44,270 nt of DNA. It comes from Bacteroidales bacterium UBA1628. Lineage in GTDB: Bacteria; Bacteroidota; Bacteroidia; Bacteroidales; UBA932. The position numbers were made by a program, and so were the translations under genes. Numbering within the stretch: the first letter of the stretch is position 1; each line of letters opens with the position of its first letter. Below are positions 23,431-31,301 of this stretch, in pieces. The stretch is taken from the NCBI GenBank assembly GCA_002321335.1, contig DCMG01000068.1, positions 1 through 44,270 on the forward strand. The letters are read 5' to 3'. The notes under the pieces are model-generated. The model ran no database searches. It had not been told where the DNA came from and saw only the letters and a program-made list of their open reading frames with translations.

Positions 23431-24681
23431 TTATCTCTTGGAAGTGACCTCGGCTTCGTACTTCTCCACGGCGGCGATGAAGTCCTGTCCTACAGGAACG
23501 CCGTTCTTGAGGTTGAAATAGTCGTAAACGGCTCCGAACGGAAGTGACTTGGCTTCCTCCAAAAGTGCGAGACGCTGGAAGTGCTTGCCGTTGTCCTCGT
23601 ACTTGCGGAGAGTCTCAAGCGGCTCAAGGAAGGCCTGAAGCATACACTTCTGGGTCGAACGCGTGCCGATGATGTAGGCTCCGATGCGGTTGATCGAGGC
23701 GTCGAAGTAGTCAAGTCCGATGTGGGTGCGGTCGAGAGCATCCGCGCGGACAACCTCCTTGAACAGGTCGAGGGTCTGGTCGTTCATCGTGACGACGTGG
23801 TCGGAGTCCCAACGTACAGGGCGGCTTGTGTGGAGCATCAGTTCAGGAACGAAGAGGAGCAGGGAGGCGACCATGTCGCTGATGTTCTCGGTCTGCTCGT
23901 AGTGGCCTGTGTCGAGGGTGTACATGAGCTTGCGGGTCGAGCAGTATCCGGTTACGAAGTCGTGTGAGCCGACAGTGTAGCTCTCAAGCCCGATGCCGAA
24001 GAGTTTCGCCTCGAGGCAGGTCTTCATGTGCGGCAGGTTCTCTGAGAGGATCTCGTCCAGAGACTGGGCCATGATCTGACGATAGCGGAGACGCTCAACG
24101 GTCTGGTCCTTGGATCCGTCGTGCACCCAGATGTTCATGATGCAAGGATCGTTCTGGAACTTGCCCATCGCGTCGGCCACCCTCCGGCAGCGCTTTGTGT
24201 GCTCGATCCAGAAGTCACGGATTGACTTGTCCGGGTTGGCGATGGAGAGGTCTCCGCTCTTAGGATGCGAGAAGGATGTGGAGTTGAAGTCGAGTTTCAT
24301 TCCGTTCTCCTTTCCCCATTCCATCCAACTTTGGAAGTGAGAAGGCTCAACCTCGTCACGGTCAACGTGCTTGCCCTGGAAATCCCCGTAGATTTCGTGC
24401 AGGTTCAGACGCTGCGTTCCGGCAAGAAGGCTCTTCACGAACTTGATGTCGGCGCGCAGCTCGTCGATGTTGCGGGCGCGGCCAGGATAGTTGCCTGTAG
24501 CCTGGATTCCGCCGGTGAGGGCGGTGTCGTTCTCGAAGCCCATCACATCGTCGGCCTGCCAGCATTGGAGGGAGATCGGGGTCTTCTCAAGAAGTTCTAT
24601 CGCTTTGTCGGTGTCCACACCGATGGCGGCGTAACGCTCTTTGGCCATCTCATAGGCCTTTGTTATCAAATTCTCGTTCAT
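23431..24681 (-). CDS. rhaA: L-rhamnose isomerase
   Basis: 416 residues, close in length and sequence to E. coli RhaA (419). It interconverts L-rhamnose and L-rhamnulose in the cytosol, using Mn2+ or Co2+. Diagnostic stretches are conserved: ISLQCWQADDVMGFEN, GGIQATGNYPGRARN, NLHEIYGDF, MNIWVHDGSKD, SKLFGIGxESYTVGS-like (AKLFGIGLESYTVGSHD), TSRPVRWDSDHVV and HIGLDYFDASINRI, which include the metal-binding Glu, Asp and His residues. It follows rhaB on the same strand after 99 bp, a gap that may hold its own promoter or a processing site. A strong terminator ends the unit. The rhamnulose-1-phosphate aldolase is not in the window. Confidence 0.97.
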   Translation of the reverse strand: MNENLITKAYEMAKERYAAIGVDTDKAIELLEKTPISLQCWQADDVMGFENDTALTGGIQATGNYPGRARNIDELRADIKFVKSLLAGTQRLNLHEIYGDFQGKHVDRDEVEPSHFQSWMEWGKENGMKLDFNSTSFSHPKSGDLSIANPDKSIRDFWIEHTKRCRRVADAMGKFQNDPCIMNIWVHDGSKDQTVERLRYRQIMAQSLDEILSENLPHMKTCLEAKLFGIGLESYTVGSHDFVTGYCSTRKLMYTLDTGHYEQTENISDMVASLLLFVPELMLHTSRPVRWDSDHVVTMNDQTLDLFKEVVRADALDRTHIGLDYFDASINRIGAYIIGTRSTQKCMLQAFLEPLETLRKYEDNGKHFQRLALLEEAKSLPFGAVYDYFNLKNGVPVGQDFIAAVEKYEAEVTSKR

Positions 24682-24780
24682 GCTATTTATGGTTTATTGA
24701 TTTGTGATATTCTTTAATCTGATTTCCTTGACATTTCCGTAACAGATGATGCCAGAGAATAATTGTTTTATTTATGGGTG

Positions 24781-26196
24781 CTAACTCCTTGGCTCGTACG
24801 TGATCGTCTGTATAGAGTTTCCAATGATGCGACGCATGTCCCAGCGGTCTCCTACAAGACCAGCCACCTTGGCCTGAAGCATGATGTTGCCGATTGCCGT
24901 GCCCTCCATGGGCCCTGCGATGACAGGAATGCCGAGCTCGTCAGCTGTCATCTGGCACATCAGTCCGTTGGCCGAGCCACCGCCGATGATGTGCAGCTTC
25001 TCAATCTTGAATGACGCGAATCCCTGAAGCATCCCGATGACTTCCTTGTACCTGTCTGTCAGGCTATGGTAGATGCAGCTGATCATCTCTCCGTCATTCT
25101 CGGGAATCCTCTGTCCAGACTCTTTGAGCGCGGCCTTGATCTCAGCGTACATGTCCTTAGGAGCGGCGAAACGGGGATCGTCAGGATTGATTGTGGATGG
25201 AAAATCGATGGCTTCCCGAGCCATGGCCTCCATCTCTGAGTATGAATATTCCCGTCCTTCGCTTTCCCAGGTCTTGCGGCTCTGTTCCAGCAGCCACATC
25301 CCCGTGATATTCTTGAGAAATCTGGTTGTGCCTTCTATTCCGCCCTCGTTCGTGAGGTTATATTCATAAGACTTTTCATCGATGATCGGAGTTGGTGATT
25401 CGATGCCCATCAGGCTCCACGTGCCGCTGCTCAGGTAGGCGAAGTTCTCTCCCGCCGCAGGTACAGCCGCGATGGCCGAAGCCGTGTCGTGTCCGGCGAC
25501 AGCGATGACCGGTACCGGTTCCATTCCGGTCTCCTCGCAGATTTCCTTTTTCAGGACTCCGACCTTTGTGCCAGGCTGGGTTATGTCCAACAGGATAGAA
25601 GGGTTGATTCCGAGACGTTCCAGCAGGTCTCTCTGAAAGTCCCGCGTGCGTGGGTTGATGAGACCGGAAGTGGACGCGTCGGTATATTCACAGACCATCT
25701 CGCCGGTCAGCATGTACGCCAGCAGGTCAGGCATGAAAAGGATCTTGTCGGTCTGTGGCAGCCTTGAGCCGGCCTCCTTGCTTTGCGCGTAGAGCTGGAA
25801 TATGGTGTTGAAGTTCATGATCTGCACCCCGGTGATGGAGTAGAGTTCCTCACGTGGGATGATCTTGAAGACCTCCTCGGGGATTCCGTCGGTGTACGGA
25901 TCCCTGTAAGCCCTTGGCATTCCGATGATTTTGCCGTCTTTCCCTATGTGGCCAAAATCCACGCCCCATGTGTCGATGCCGATTGATTCTATCTTCACGC
26001 CCATTCCGGCGACCTTTTTCAATGCGGCCTTGAAGTGGTTGTACAGGGAGTTGATGTCCCAGTAATATTTCCCGTCAACCTCCTTGACGGCGTTGGGAAA
26101 CCTATAGACTTCCTCTGAAGCAAGCCTGTCGTTATCGACAGTTCCGATGATGGCTCTGCCGCTTGTGGCTCCGAGATCAAAAGCAAGAAATTTCAT
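24781..26196 (-). CDS. rhaB: Rhamnulokinase
   Basis: 471 residues of the FGGY sugar-kinase family. It phosphorylates L-rhamnulose to L-rhamnulose-1-phosphate with ATP. The N-terminal phosphate loop is FDLGATSGRAI (residues 5-15), followed by GIDTWGVDFG, substrate-side AYRDPYTDG, the catalytic-Asp stretch AVAGHDTASAIAAVP, LSSGTWSLMGIE, and the C-terminal adenosine motif IIGGGSANGLMCQMTADEL. Length matches RhaB (about 470-490). It is divergent from the AraC regulator with a 149-bp intergenic region, a classic arrangement for local control, and is followed by rhaA. No clear TAnnTTTG box is seen upstream of it, so expression may depend on the regulator. Confidence 0.96.
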   Translation of the reverse strand: MKFLAFDLGATSGRAIIGTVDNDRLASEEVYRFPNAVKEVDGKYYWDINSLYNHFKAALKKVAGMGVKIESIGIDTWGVDFGHIGKDGKIIGMPRAYRDPYTDGIPEEVFKIIPREELYSITGVQIMNFNTIFQLYAQSKEAGSRLPQTDKILFMPDLLAYMLTGEMVCEYTDASTSGLINPRTRDFQRDLLERLGINPSILLDITQPGTKVGVLKKEICEETGMEPVPVIAVAGHDTASAIAAVPAAGENFAYLSSGTWSLMGIESPTPIIDEKSYEYNLTNEGGIEGTTRFLKNITGMWLLEQSRKTWESEGREYSYSEMEAMAREAIDFPSTINPDDPRFAAPKDMYAEIKAALKESGQRIPENDGEMISCIYHSLTDRYKEVIGMLQGFASFKIEKLHIIGGGSANGLMCQMTADELGIPVIAGPMEGTAIGNIMLQAKVAGLVGDRWDMRRIIGNSIQTITYEPRS

Positions 26197-26280
26197 AAAT
26201 TATGTGGCATTTTCATTCATACAAATTTTGTTTTTTTCCGCTGTTTTACCGCTGAATATTTTGATATTATGACTTGGAAA

Positions 26281-26311
26281 TTTGATTGGGAATTATTTTT
26301 TGCTATATTTG
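26281..26311 (+). promoter_or_regulatory. Promoter of the AraC-type rhamnose regulator
   Basis: TTTG (26281-26284), a 19-nt spacer and TATATTTG (26304-26311) match the Bacteroidota consensus exactly. Transcription would begin near 26318, giving a leader of about 28 nt before the ATG at 26346. It lies in the divergent rhaB/araC spacer. Confidence 0.8.
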
Positions 26312-26345
26312 TGATGCACAATTAGTAACAAAAGGTCTGCGAACT

Positions 26346-27242
26346 ATGGCTTCTGTTCATCTCAAATATTTGGCGGTTAACCCTGTTGACCTCAAGTGGG
26401 GGACGGCCGTAAACTCTGTGGGTTTTCAGGAAATCGCTCCCGGAATGGAGTATCCGCCTCGCAACCACCCGTCCCGCTATGTGTTTTCCATTGCCAGCGG
26501 CAGGATTCTTCAGGAATATCAACTGCTTTACATCACGGAAGGCAAAGGCAAGTTTTCTTGCGAGACCTTGGGACGTTCCAAGTCCATTCCTCTCAAGGGT
26601 GGGATGATGTTCCTGCTTTTCCCTGGTGAATGGCATTCCTACTACCCTGACAAATCTACAGGTTGGAAGGAATATTGGATTGGCTTCAACGGCGGGTTCA
26701 TCGACAATCTGGTCGAACAGGGATTTTTCACGAAGGATAAGCCGTTGTTCAGGGTGAATATCCATGAGGACATCGTGAACCTTTATACTTCGGCGATCAA
26801 TGCGGCGGTGGCACAAGAGTCTGGTTTCCAGCAGGTTCTGGCAGGCATCGTGGATCGTCTGCTCAGTCTGGCGTATTTCTACGACAGGAACTCGCAGTTT
26901 CAAGAGTCAGACGCTGCGAACAAAATCGGCCAGGCCAAGGTGATGATCCACAGCCAGTACATGACTATCTCTCCGGAGGAGGTGGCTGCCAAGCTCTGCC
27001 TGAGTTATTCGTCTTTCCGCAAGACGTTCAAGGAATATACCGGGTTCTCGCCGGCTAGGTTCATCAATGAGGTTCGGATGAGCAAGGCTAAGGAGTTGTT
27101 GACCAACACCGCGATGAGCATCAAGGAGGTGGCCTACAATGTGGGCTACAACAATCACGACTACTTTTTCACGGCGTTCCGCCACATGACCGGCCAGACT
27201 CCGGCTGAATACCGCAACGCCACGCAGGTCGCCAAGTTATAA
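26346..27242 (+). CDS. AraC-family transcriptional regulator of the rhamnose genes
   Basis: 298 residues from ATG 26346 (MASVHLKYLAVNPVDLKWGT). The open extension to 26286 lies on the promoter and is rejected. The N-terminal half is a cupin-type sugar-sensing domain (QLLYITEGKGKFSCE, KGGMMFLLFPGEWHSYYP). The C-terminal half is a double HTH: ISPEEVAAKLCLSYSSFRKT and MSIKEVAYNVGYNNHDYFFT followed by GQTPAEYR, the AraC signature. Divergent orientation to rhaB and position beside a GH106 rhamnosidase make it the likely rhamnose- or rhamnoside-responsive activator (inference). Its stop meets the stop of the GH106 gene in a 6-bp overlap. Confidence 0.92.
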   Translation: MASVHLKYLAVNPVDLKWGTAVNSVGFQEIAPGMEYPPRNHPSRYVFSIASGRILQEYQLLYITEGKGKFSCETLGRSKSIPLKGGMMFLLFPGEWHSYYPDKSTGWKEYWIGFNGGFIDNLVEQGFFTKDKPLFRVNIHEDIVNLYTSAINAAVAQESGFQQVLAGIVDRLLSLAYFYDRNSQFQESDAANKIGQAKVMIHSQYMTISPEEVAAKLCLSYSSFRKTFKEYTGFSPARFINEVRMSKAKELLTNTAMSIKEVAYNVGYNNHDYFFTAFRHMTGQTPAEYRNATQVAKL

Positions 27243-30200
27243 TCCGAGGAGGCGTACCGGGCCGAGGAGGCCGGACGGGAGGAGTTTGTCACTGGCTTTG
27301 TAGAAGCGGCGTATGGCGGTTACAGGATTCTTCTCTCCTGGCTGGACATCGCCGATCATGCGGTTGCGCCAGACGTTGGTGACCTTGATTTCCAGAATGT
27401 TGTCACCTTCTTTCAGAAGAGGCTTGATGTCGGTGGTCCTGAACGGGGCCTTCCAGAGGACACCTGCCGGTGTGCCGTTGATGGAAATGTCGGCGATGTT
27501 CTTTACGACACCTAAATCCATGAATATCTTCGTGTTGTCTGCCAGTGTGGTGGAATCTACCGCTATCGTGGTCTTGTAAACGGCTGTGCCTGAGAAATAT
27601 TTGACGATTGGATTCTCCTTCTTTGTCCAAGACTCCAGTTCTGAAAATTCTTCGTCCGCTGTGCCGCCGTTCTTCTGGTCGAAATGCACCTGCCAGATGG
27701 TATTAACGGATTGTATTACAGCGAAATTAGGCGTTTGCCGTGCCATTTCTGTCTTTGCTAGTACGGACGCTTCGATGGCTGGAGAGCCATGTCGGACCAC
27801 AGGCTCAGCGTCCGAAAGCTTCCGGTCACTGAGCTCTCCTTTCCGGTCACTGAGCCTGTCGAAGTGACCAGCGTTCCCGATTGAATCCCCCCGGCAAATC
27901 ACAATCGAGTCAGAAGCGTTGACCATCACGGAATCAGGATCGTTGACAAACACTGTGTCCACGGTCACCTTGACCTGCGGCTTGCCGGAAAGCACGACGA
28001 ACCTCGCGTCTGAGGCAAGCAACGGGAGAGAGACTGTTGAGCGGCCATCGCTGAAATCAACCTCAGCGTCTGAAATCTCCCCGTTCTCAGGATTGAATAT
28101 GGCCGCGAACTTCCCTCCGTCCCTGAAACTGAGCTTCACACTGGAATCTTTCCCGGAGAAGTTCCTCACCCAGTAGATCTGTGTGCTGTCCGGAAGGGTT
28201 CTGTGGACATATCTAAAATCTCCGTAGATGTCAGGCGCGTTCGCCGGAGCCTCGACGGCATCCTCTTGGTCTCTTTTCGGCATCTTTCGCTCACTGAGCG
28301 CCTTGTCCCGGTCGCTGAGCTTGTCGAAGTGACCGGAGCCGCCTTGCGATGTCGCTTCGACAGGCTCAGCGACCATGACACGGAAATCAGGCTCTATCCC
28401 GCTGCGTTTCAGGCAGTCTCCTATTCCATTGGTGAACACATTCTTCCTGCGCGAGTGCCAGACATCGTCAACTATAGATGCGAAAGTCCTGTCATCGGCC
28501 TTGAGTCCGGCGCATTGCTTCGGCTCTTTGCCGCAGATGATCACCCCGGCGTCGGCGAACTCCTTTATCTTTTTGAGAATATCCAAGGACATGACCTCGC
28601 AGTTCCTGTCCAGCCACAGAAACCTGTAGCGCGCTCCTGACGGAGCCACGAGGGTTCCGTTCTCAGCCTTCACGCCTGATCGGAGCACCGTCGGATTGGC
28701 GAAATCGTAGTTGTAACCGTCCGGAACCTGTGGAAGGGTGCTGAAAGCCTCCCCACCGTAAAGTCCGGTGATATTCAGATCCTCTCCATAATATAATAAT
28801 ATGTCAGCGACGGAAGTCCCATGTTGAAGCATTAAACTGGAACGTGCGAGATAATCTGTGAGCACCCATGCATATTCCCCCCAAGTCTCGTTTCTGTGCA
28901 GCCATTGCCCGTAGCGGAACAGCTGAAGACCCGGAAGGTATTTGTCATTTGGCTGCGAGGCGGACTCGTGGATCACGAACCTGTTGACTCCGGCGCTGAG
29001 TCCGACATCGGTGATGTATTTCATGTTTTCCGGGCAATATGTGTAGGCTCTGCCCTCGTCTCCGTTCACAGAGAATGACTCGGCTGCGACCAATTGCTGT
29101 CCGTAGATGTGCGAGACAGAGGCGGATTCTCTGATGTCACAGATGGCGGACGGCACGGAAGATCCTGTCGGAGTATTCTCCATCCAGAACGCTGCCATCG
29201 GAATAGTGGCCTTGATTTTCGGATCCATTCCGTCACCGGTGTAGGCACGGCCTCCTTCGTGGGATTCCGTGTAGCGGCCCGCAAGGTCATATTCTTTGAC
29301 TATGTCATTGATTCGGTCATAGTTCTCGCAGAACAGCTCGCCGATCGTGCGCCTCCAGTCCCAAAGAAAACGTTCGCTCATCTGGGAACTGCCGATGATC
29401 TCGCCGGTGAGCACCGGCAGCCATGGAAGCAGGTCGTAACCACGTCGTGCCTTGAACTCTTCAGCCATTTTCGGTGTCCATGTGCATGCTCCGGCTTCGT
29501 AGCTGTCGACCAGCAGGTAGCGGATGCCCCTTTCACCGAGCATTCCTCCGGCCGCCTCTTTATATAGATCAAGATATGTCCTGAAATATTTCATCCAGGC
29601 ATCAGGATCCAGCTTGTCGACCTCAAGGCCTGTGGCTTCGGGAGAGGCCGGGTGGTTAACCTTTCCGGTGATCGACCATCCGAACCGGAATATTCTCCAG
29701 CGGCCGGCTGGAAGTGTACACTCCAGTTTCCCGTCCGCTGTCATCTTTCCGGTAAGGTCTATGATGTCAGAAGTTCTGATCGCGTCCTTTGAATATGGCG
29801 TGCGGTATTTCCAGAAATCATGGATTATTCCGAACCCTCCAAGTTCTTGACTGTGATTGATTTTTGTAACCGTGTGCAGTTCCAGCGACTCCAGTTTCTC
29901 ACCTTTGACCCTGAAATACTGAGCGCATGTCGGAGGAATGTTCAGAGTCAGGTAAGGCAGCACTGTCGGTTCTATGTCGCAGACCTTACGCCATTTTATG
30001 CCATCGTCGCTGCATTCGAGAATGTTCCTGCACTCCGGTTTTCCGCTTCTCGGCCTGTCGCCCATCGCCATACTCTTTAGAGTCAGAGCCTTGATTGTCT
30101 GTGGTCTTCGGAATTCCACGCTGATAGTGGACTCACTCTTGCAGATCTGCGCTCCCAGCGCGTTCATGGATTTGTCCGAATATGGCAGCCTGACCGCAAG

Positions 30201-30800
30201 TACATACAGATCCTTGCCGTGGGGCTTGATCTGGATGCGGTCGTTGTCGATGCGGTAGTCTTGGTACGGGCCGACAACACTGTACAATTCCGGCAGTTGG
30301 ACAGAAATCTTACCGCCTCTTGTGTCGATTGATCTCCATTCAAGTTTCTTTATCGCATCATCTGGCTTCACCCACGTGCCGCCGGTCGAGCTCCATCCAG
30401 GGGCGCTTGCGATAGTGACATCCATGTCCAGAGAGTCGGCCAGATCCAGAGCGAACCTGAACGCATCCTTCCAGCCGTCGCTGAGGTAGGGTAGTTTGAC
30501 CTTGGCTGCTCTTGGCATATTCACCCCACCCGCGTCAAACTGGTGGAAGCCGCCGATTCCGTTTCGCTTCATCCATTCTATGTCCTTGCGGATGCCCACC
30601 TTCGAGACATTTCCGTCCATCCAGTGCCACCAGACCTGCGGTCTCGCCTCCTTCGGCGGAGTCTGGAATGCCTTGGCAAGCGCTGAGGTGTCAACTTTCC
30701 TGACCAATGAATATGTCTGTGTGGAGTCTGCGTCCGGAGCCGCCGGCAGAGAGTGTGCCGGCAGAAGTGTCAGAACCGTGAGTGCTATCTTGATTTTCAT
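27237..30800 (-). CDS. Secreted alpha-L-rhamnosidase, glycoside hydrolase family 106, with REP-encoded inserts
   Basis: 1187 residues. A signal peptide (MKIKIALTVLTLLPAHSLPA) sends it out of the cytosol. The GH106 core begins at about 52: RPQVWWHWMDGNVSK, IEWMKRNGIGGFHQFDAGGV, then LLVDSYEAG, YTESHEGGRAYTGDGMDP, and AAESFSVNGDEGRAY. A beta-sandwich carbohydrate-binding domain ends the protein (FMDLGVVKNIADISINGTPA). GH106 enzymes cleave terminal alpha-L-rhamnose, for example from rhamnogalacturonan II. Two linkers are enlarged by translated palindromic repeats: residues about 809-831 (VAEPVEATS... GHFDKLSDR) and about 978-986 (GHFDRLSDR); members normally lack these. It is next to rhaB/araC, convergent with araC, and has a good promoter. 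Confidence 0.95.
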   Translation of the reverse strand: MKIKIALTVLTLLPAHSLPAAPDADSTQTYSLVRKVDTSALAKAFQTPPKEARPQVWWHWMDGNVSKVGIRKDIEWMKRNGIGGFHQFDAGGVNMPRAAKVKLPYLSDGWKDAFRFALDLADSLDMDVTIASAPGWSSTGGTWVKPDDAIKKLEWRSIDTRGGKISVQLPELYSVVGPYQDYRIDNDRIQIKPHGKDLYVLAVRLPYSDKSMNALGAQICKSESTISVEFRRPQTIKALTLKSMAMGDRPRSGKPECRNILECSDDGIKWRKVCDIEPTVLPYLTLNIPPTCAQYFRVKGEKLESLELHTVTKINHSQELGGFGIIHDFWKYRTPYSKDAIRTSDIIDLTGKMTADGKLECTLPAGRWRIFRFGWSITGKVNHPASPEATGLEVDKLDPDAWMKYFRTYLDLYKEAAGGMLGERGIRYLLVDSYEAGACTWTPKMAEEFKARRGYDLLPWLPVLTGEIIGSSQMSERFLWDWRRTIGELFCENYDRINDIVKEYDLAGRYTESHEGGRAYTGDGMDPKIKATIPMAAFWMENTPTGSSVPSAICDIRESASVSHIYGQQLVAAESFSVNGDEGRAYTYCPENMKYITDVGLSAGVNRFVIHESASQPNDKYLPGLQLFRYGQWLHRNETWGEYAWVLTDYLARSSLMLQHGTSVADILLYYGEDLNITGLYGGEAFSTLPQVPDGYNYDFANPTVLRSGVKAENGTLVAPSGARYRFLWLDRNCEVMSLDILKKIKEFADAGVIICGKEPKQCAGLKADDRTFASIVDDVWHSRRKNVFTNGIGDCLKRSGIEPDFRVMVAEPVEATSQGGSGHFDKLSDRDKALSERKMPKRDQEDAVEAPANAPDIYGDFRYVHRTLPDSTQIYWVRNFSGKDSSVKLSFRDGGKFAAIFNPENGEISDAEVDFSDGRSTVSLPLLASDARFVVLSGKPQVKVTVDTVFVNDPDSVMVNASDSIVICRGDSIGNAGHFDRLSDRKGELSDRKLSDAEPVVRHGSPAIEASVLAKTEMARQTPNFAVIQSVNTIWQVHFDQKNGGTADEEFSELESWTKKENPIVKYFSGTAVYKTTIAVDSTTLADNTKIFMDLGVVKNIADISINGTPAGVLWKAPFRTTDIKPLLKEGDNILEIKVTNVWRNRMIGDVQPGEKNPVTAIRRFYKASDKLLPSGLLGPVRLLGL
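27824..27869. repeat. REP-like palindrome copies inside the GH106 gene (first site)
   Basis: A full 25-bp unit at 27845-27869 (GGTCACTGAGCCTGTC, then GAAGTGACC) preceded by a partial unit at 27824-27835 (GGTCACTGAGCT). A further degenerate inverted piece is at 27800-27814. Read on the coding (minus) strand the full unit gives GHFDRLSD. The whole block is in frame. Confidence 0.82.
28310..28374. repeat. Inverted pair of REP-like palindromes inside the GH106 gene (second site)
   Basis: Two units face each other: 28310-28334 (GGTCGCTGAGCTTGTC, then GAAGTGACC) and, inverted, 28351-28374 (GTCGCTTCGACAGGC, then TCAGCGACC), separated by 16 bp. Such head-to-head pairs are the layout of REP/BIME mobile units. 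On the coding strand they read VAEPVEATS and GHFDKLSDR. A degenerate third piece is at 28289-28306. Confidence 0.85.
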
Positions 30801-30819
30801 TTACCTTATTAATTATATT

Positions 30820-30851
30820 CAAAGATAGGTATCGCTTTTCATTTTTTCAAA
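30820..30851 (-). promoter_or_regulatory. Promoter of the GH106 rhamnosidase gene
   Basis: On the minus strand TTTG (30851-30848), a 20-nt spacer and TATCTTTG (30827-30820) match the Bacteroidota promoter. Transcription would start near 30814, about 14 nt before the ATG at 30800. Confidence 0.75.
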
Positions 30852-30957
30852 TGATTGTGGTTTTGCCGGTCATAAGAATATGTCCTGCCCTTTGAAAACT
30901 GATGCTTTGTGTTTGATTTTTGGCAAATAATCCGAAATGTTCCTTAAAAAGCGATTT

Positions 30958-30973
30958 TGGCACGGATAATGCT
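30958..30973 (+). promoter_or_regulatory. Sigma-54-like (-24/-12) promoter in the gene-free region
   Basis: TGGCACGGATAATGCT carries GG at 30959-30960 and GC at 30971-30972, exactly 10 nt apart, and differs from the RpoN consensus TGGCACG-N4-TTGCT at one base. The predicted start is about 30983 on the plus strand. No plus-strand gene follows until 36442; a terminator ends any transcript near 31117. Confidence 0.6.
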
Positions 30974-30982
30974 TATATCTGC

Positions 30983-31117
30983 TTAGAGTTAATTGGTTCT
31001 AATAGGATTTTATCTTTCTAGCCTTTTATCCTGTGATTCTATTCATCATACGTTTTATTCATAATTAGGTTTGTATTAAGTGGGAAAGGTCGGGGCTGTG
31101 AAGTTCCGGCCTTTTTT
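30983..31117 (+). ncRNA. Candidate small RNA of about 135 nt driven by a sigma-54-like promoter
   Basis: Bounded by the -24/-12 element ending at 30973 and a plus-strand intrinsic terminator at 31085-31117. The stretch contains no ATG-initiated reading frame of any length and is AT-rich (TTAGAGTTAATTGG, TTCTAATAGGATTTTATC), unlike the GC-rich neighbouring genes. It is divergent from the GH106 rhamnosidase gene and points at the mgsA 3' end. No known RNA family is recognised. Expression is inferred, not shown. Confidence 0.4.
31085..31117 (+). terminator. Intrinsic terminator ending the candidate small RNA
   Basis: AAAGGTCGG (31085-31093) pairs with CCGGCCTTT (31106-31114) with one G-U, followed by six T (31112-31117). 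Its right arm is also the left half of a perfect 38-nt palindrome (31103-31140), so alternative pairing can occur once more RNA is made. Confidence 0.65.
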
Positions 31118-31140
31118 GATTTATCAAAAAAGGCCGGAAC
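31103..31140. repeat. Perfect 38-nt palindrome
   Basis: GTTCCGGCCTTTTTTGAT (31103-31120), a 2-nt centre, and its exact complement (31123-31140): 18 bp without mismatch. The T and A runs are on the inner side. It may serve as a bidirectional terminator or a recombination scar of the adjacent 55-bp repeat. Confidence 0.85.
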
Positions 31141-31295
31141 AAGTTCCTCATTCACCCCCAGTCACTTCGTGACAGCCCCTGGGGGCACCGGTGACCGTAT
31201 TCCCCGGACCCCTTGCGTCGCTCCGCTCCGTGTGATTTGGCAAAAAAGGCCGGAACAAGTTCCTCATTCACCCCCAGTCACTTCGTGACAGCCCC
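31125..31295. repeat. Two perfect 55-bp direct repeats, 116 bp apart
   Basis: Copy 1 is 31125-31179 and copy 2 is 31241-31295; both run from CAAAAAAGGCCGGAAC to GTGACAGCCCC with no mismatch. Each contains the hairpin GTCACTTCGTGAC. They lie between the candidate small RNA and the mgsA stop codon. The spacer between them belongs to the dispersed element also found at 37492-37567. Identity over 55 bp suggests a recent duplication. Confidence 0.88.
31155..31229 (+). repeat. Dispersed intergenic element (copy A)
   Basis: About 75 bp starting CCCCCAGTCACTTCGTGAC and ending GTCGCTCCGCTCC. A related copy in reverse orientation is at 37492-37567. Shared landmarks in order: CCCCCAGTCACTTCGTGAC, AGCCCCT, GGGG, ATTCCCCGGA or ATTCCCCGAA, CCCCTT and GTCGCT with CGCTCC. 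Both copies lie in intergenic space past gene ends. Confidence 0.75.
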
Positions 31296-31301
31296 GGGGG
31301 A

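Noticed and set aside
26286..26345. N-terminal extension of the AraC regulator
   Set aside because: It overlaps the -33/-7 promoter at 26281-26311, so it would not be transcribed in full.
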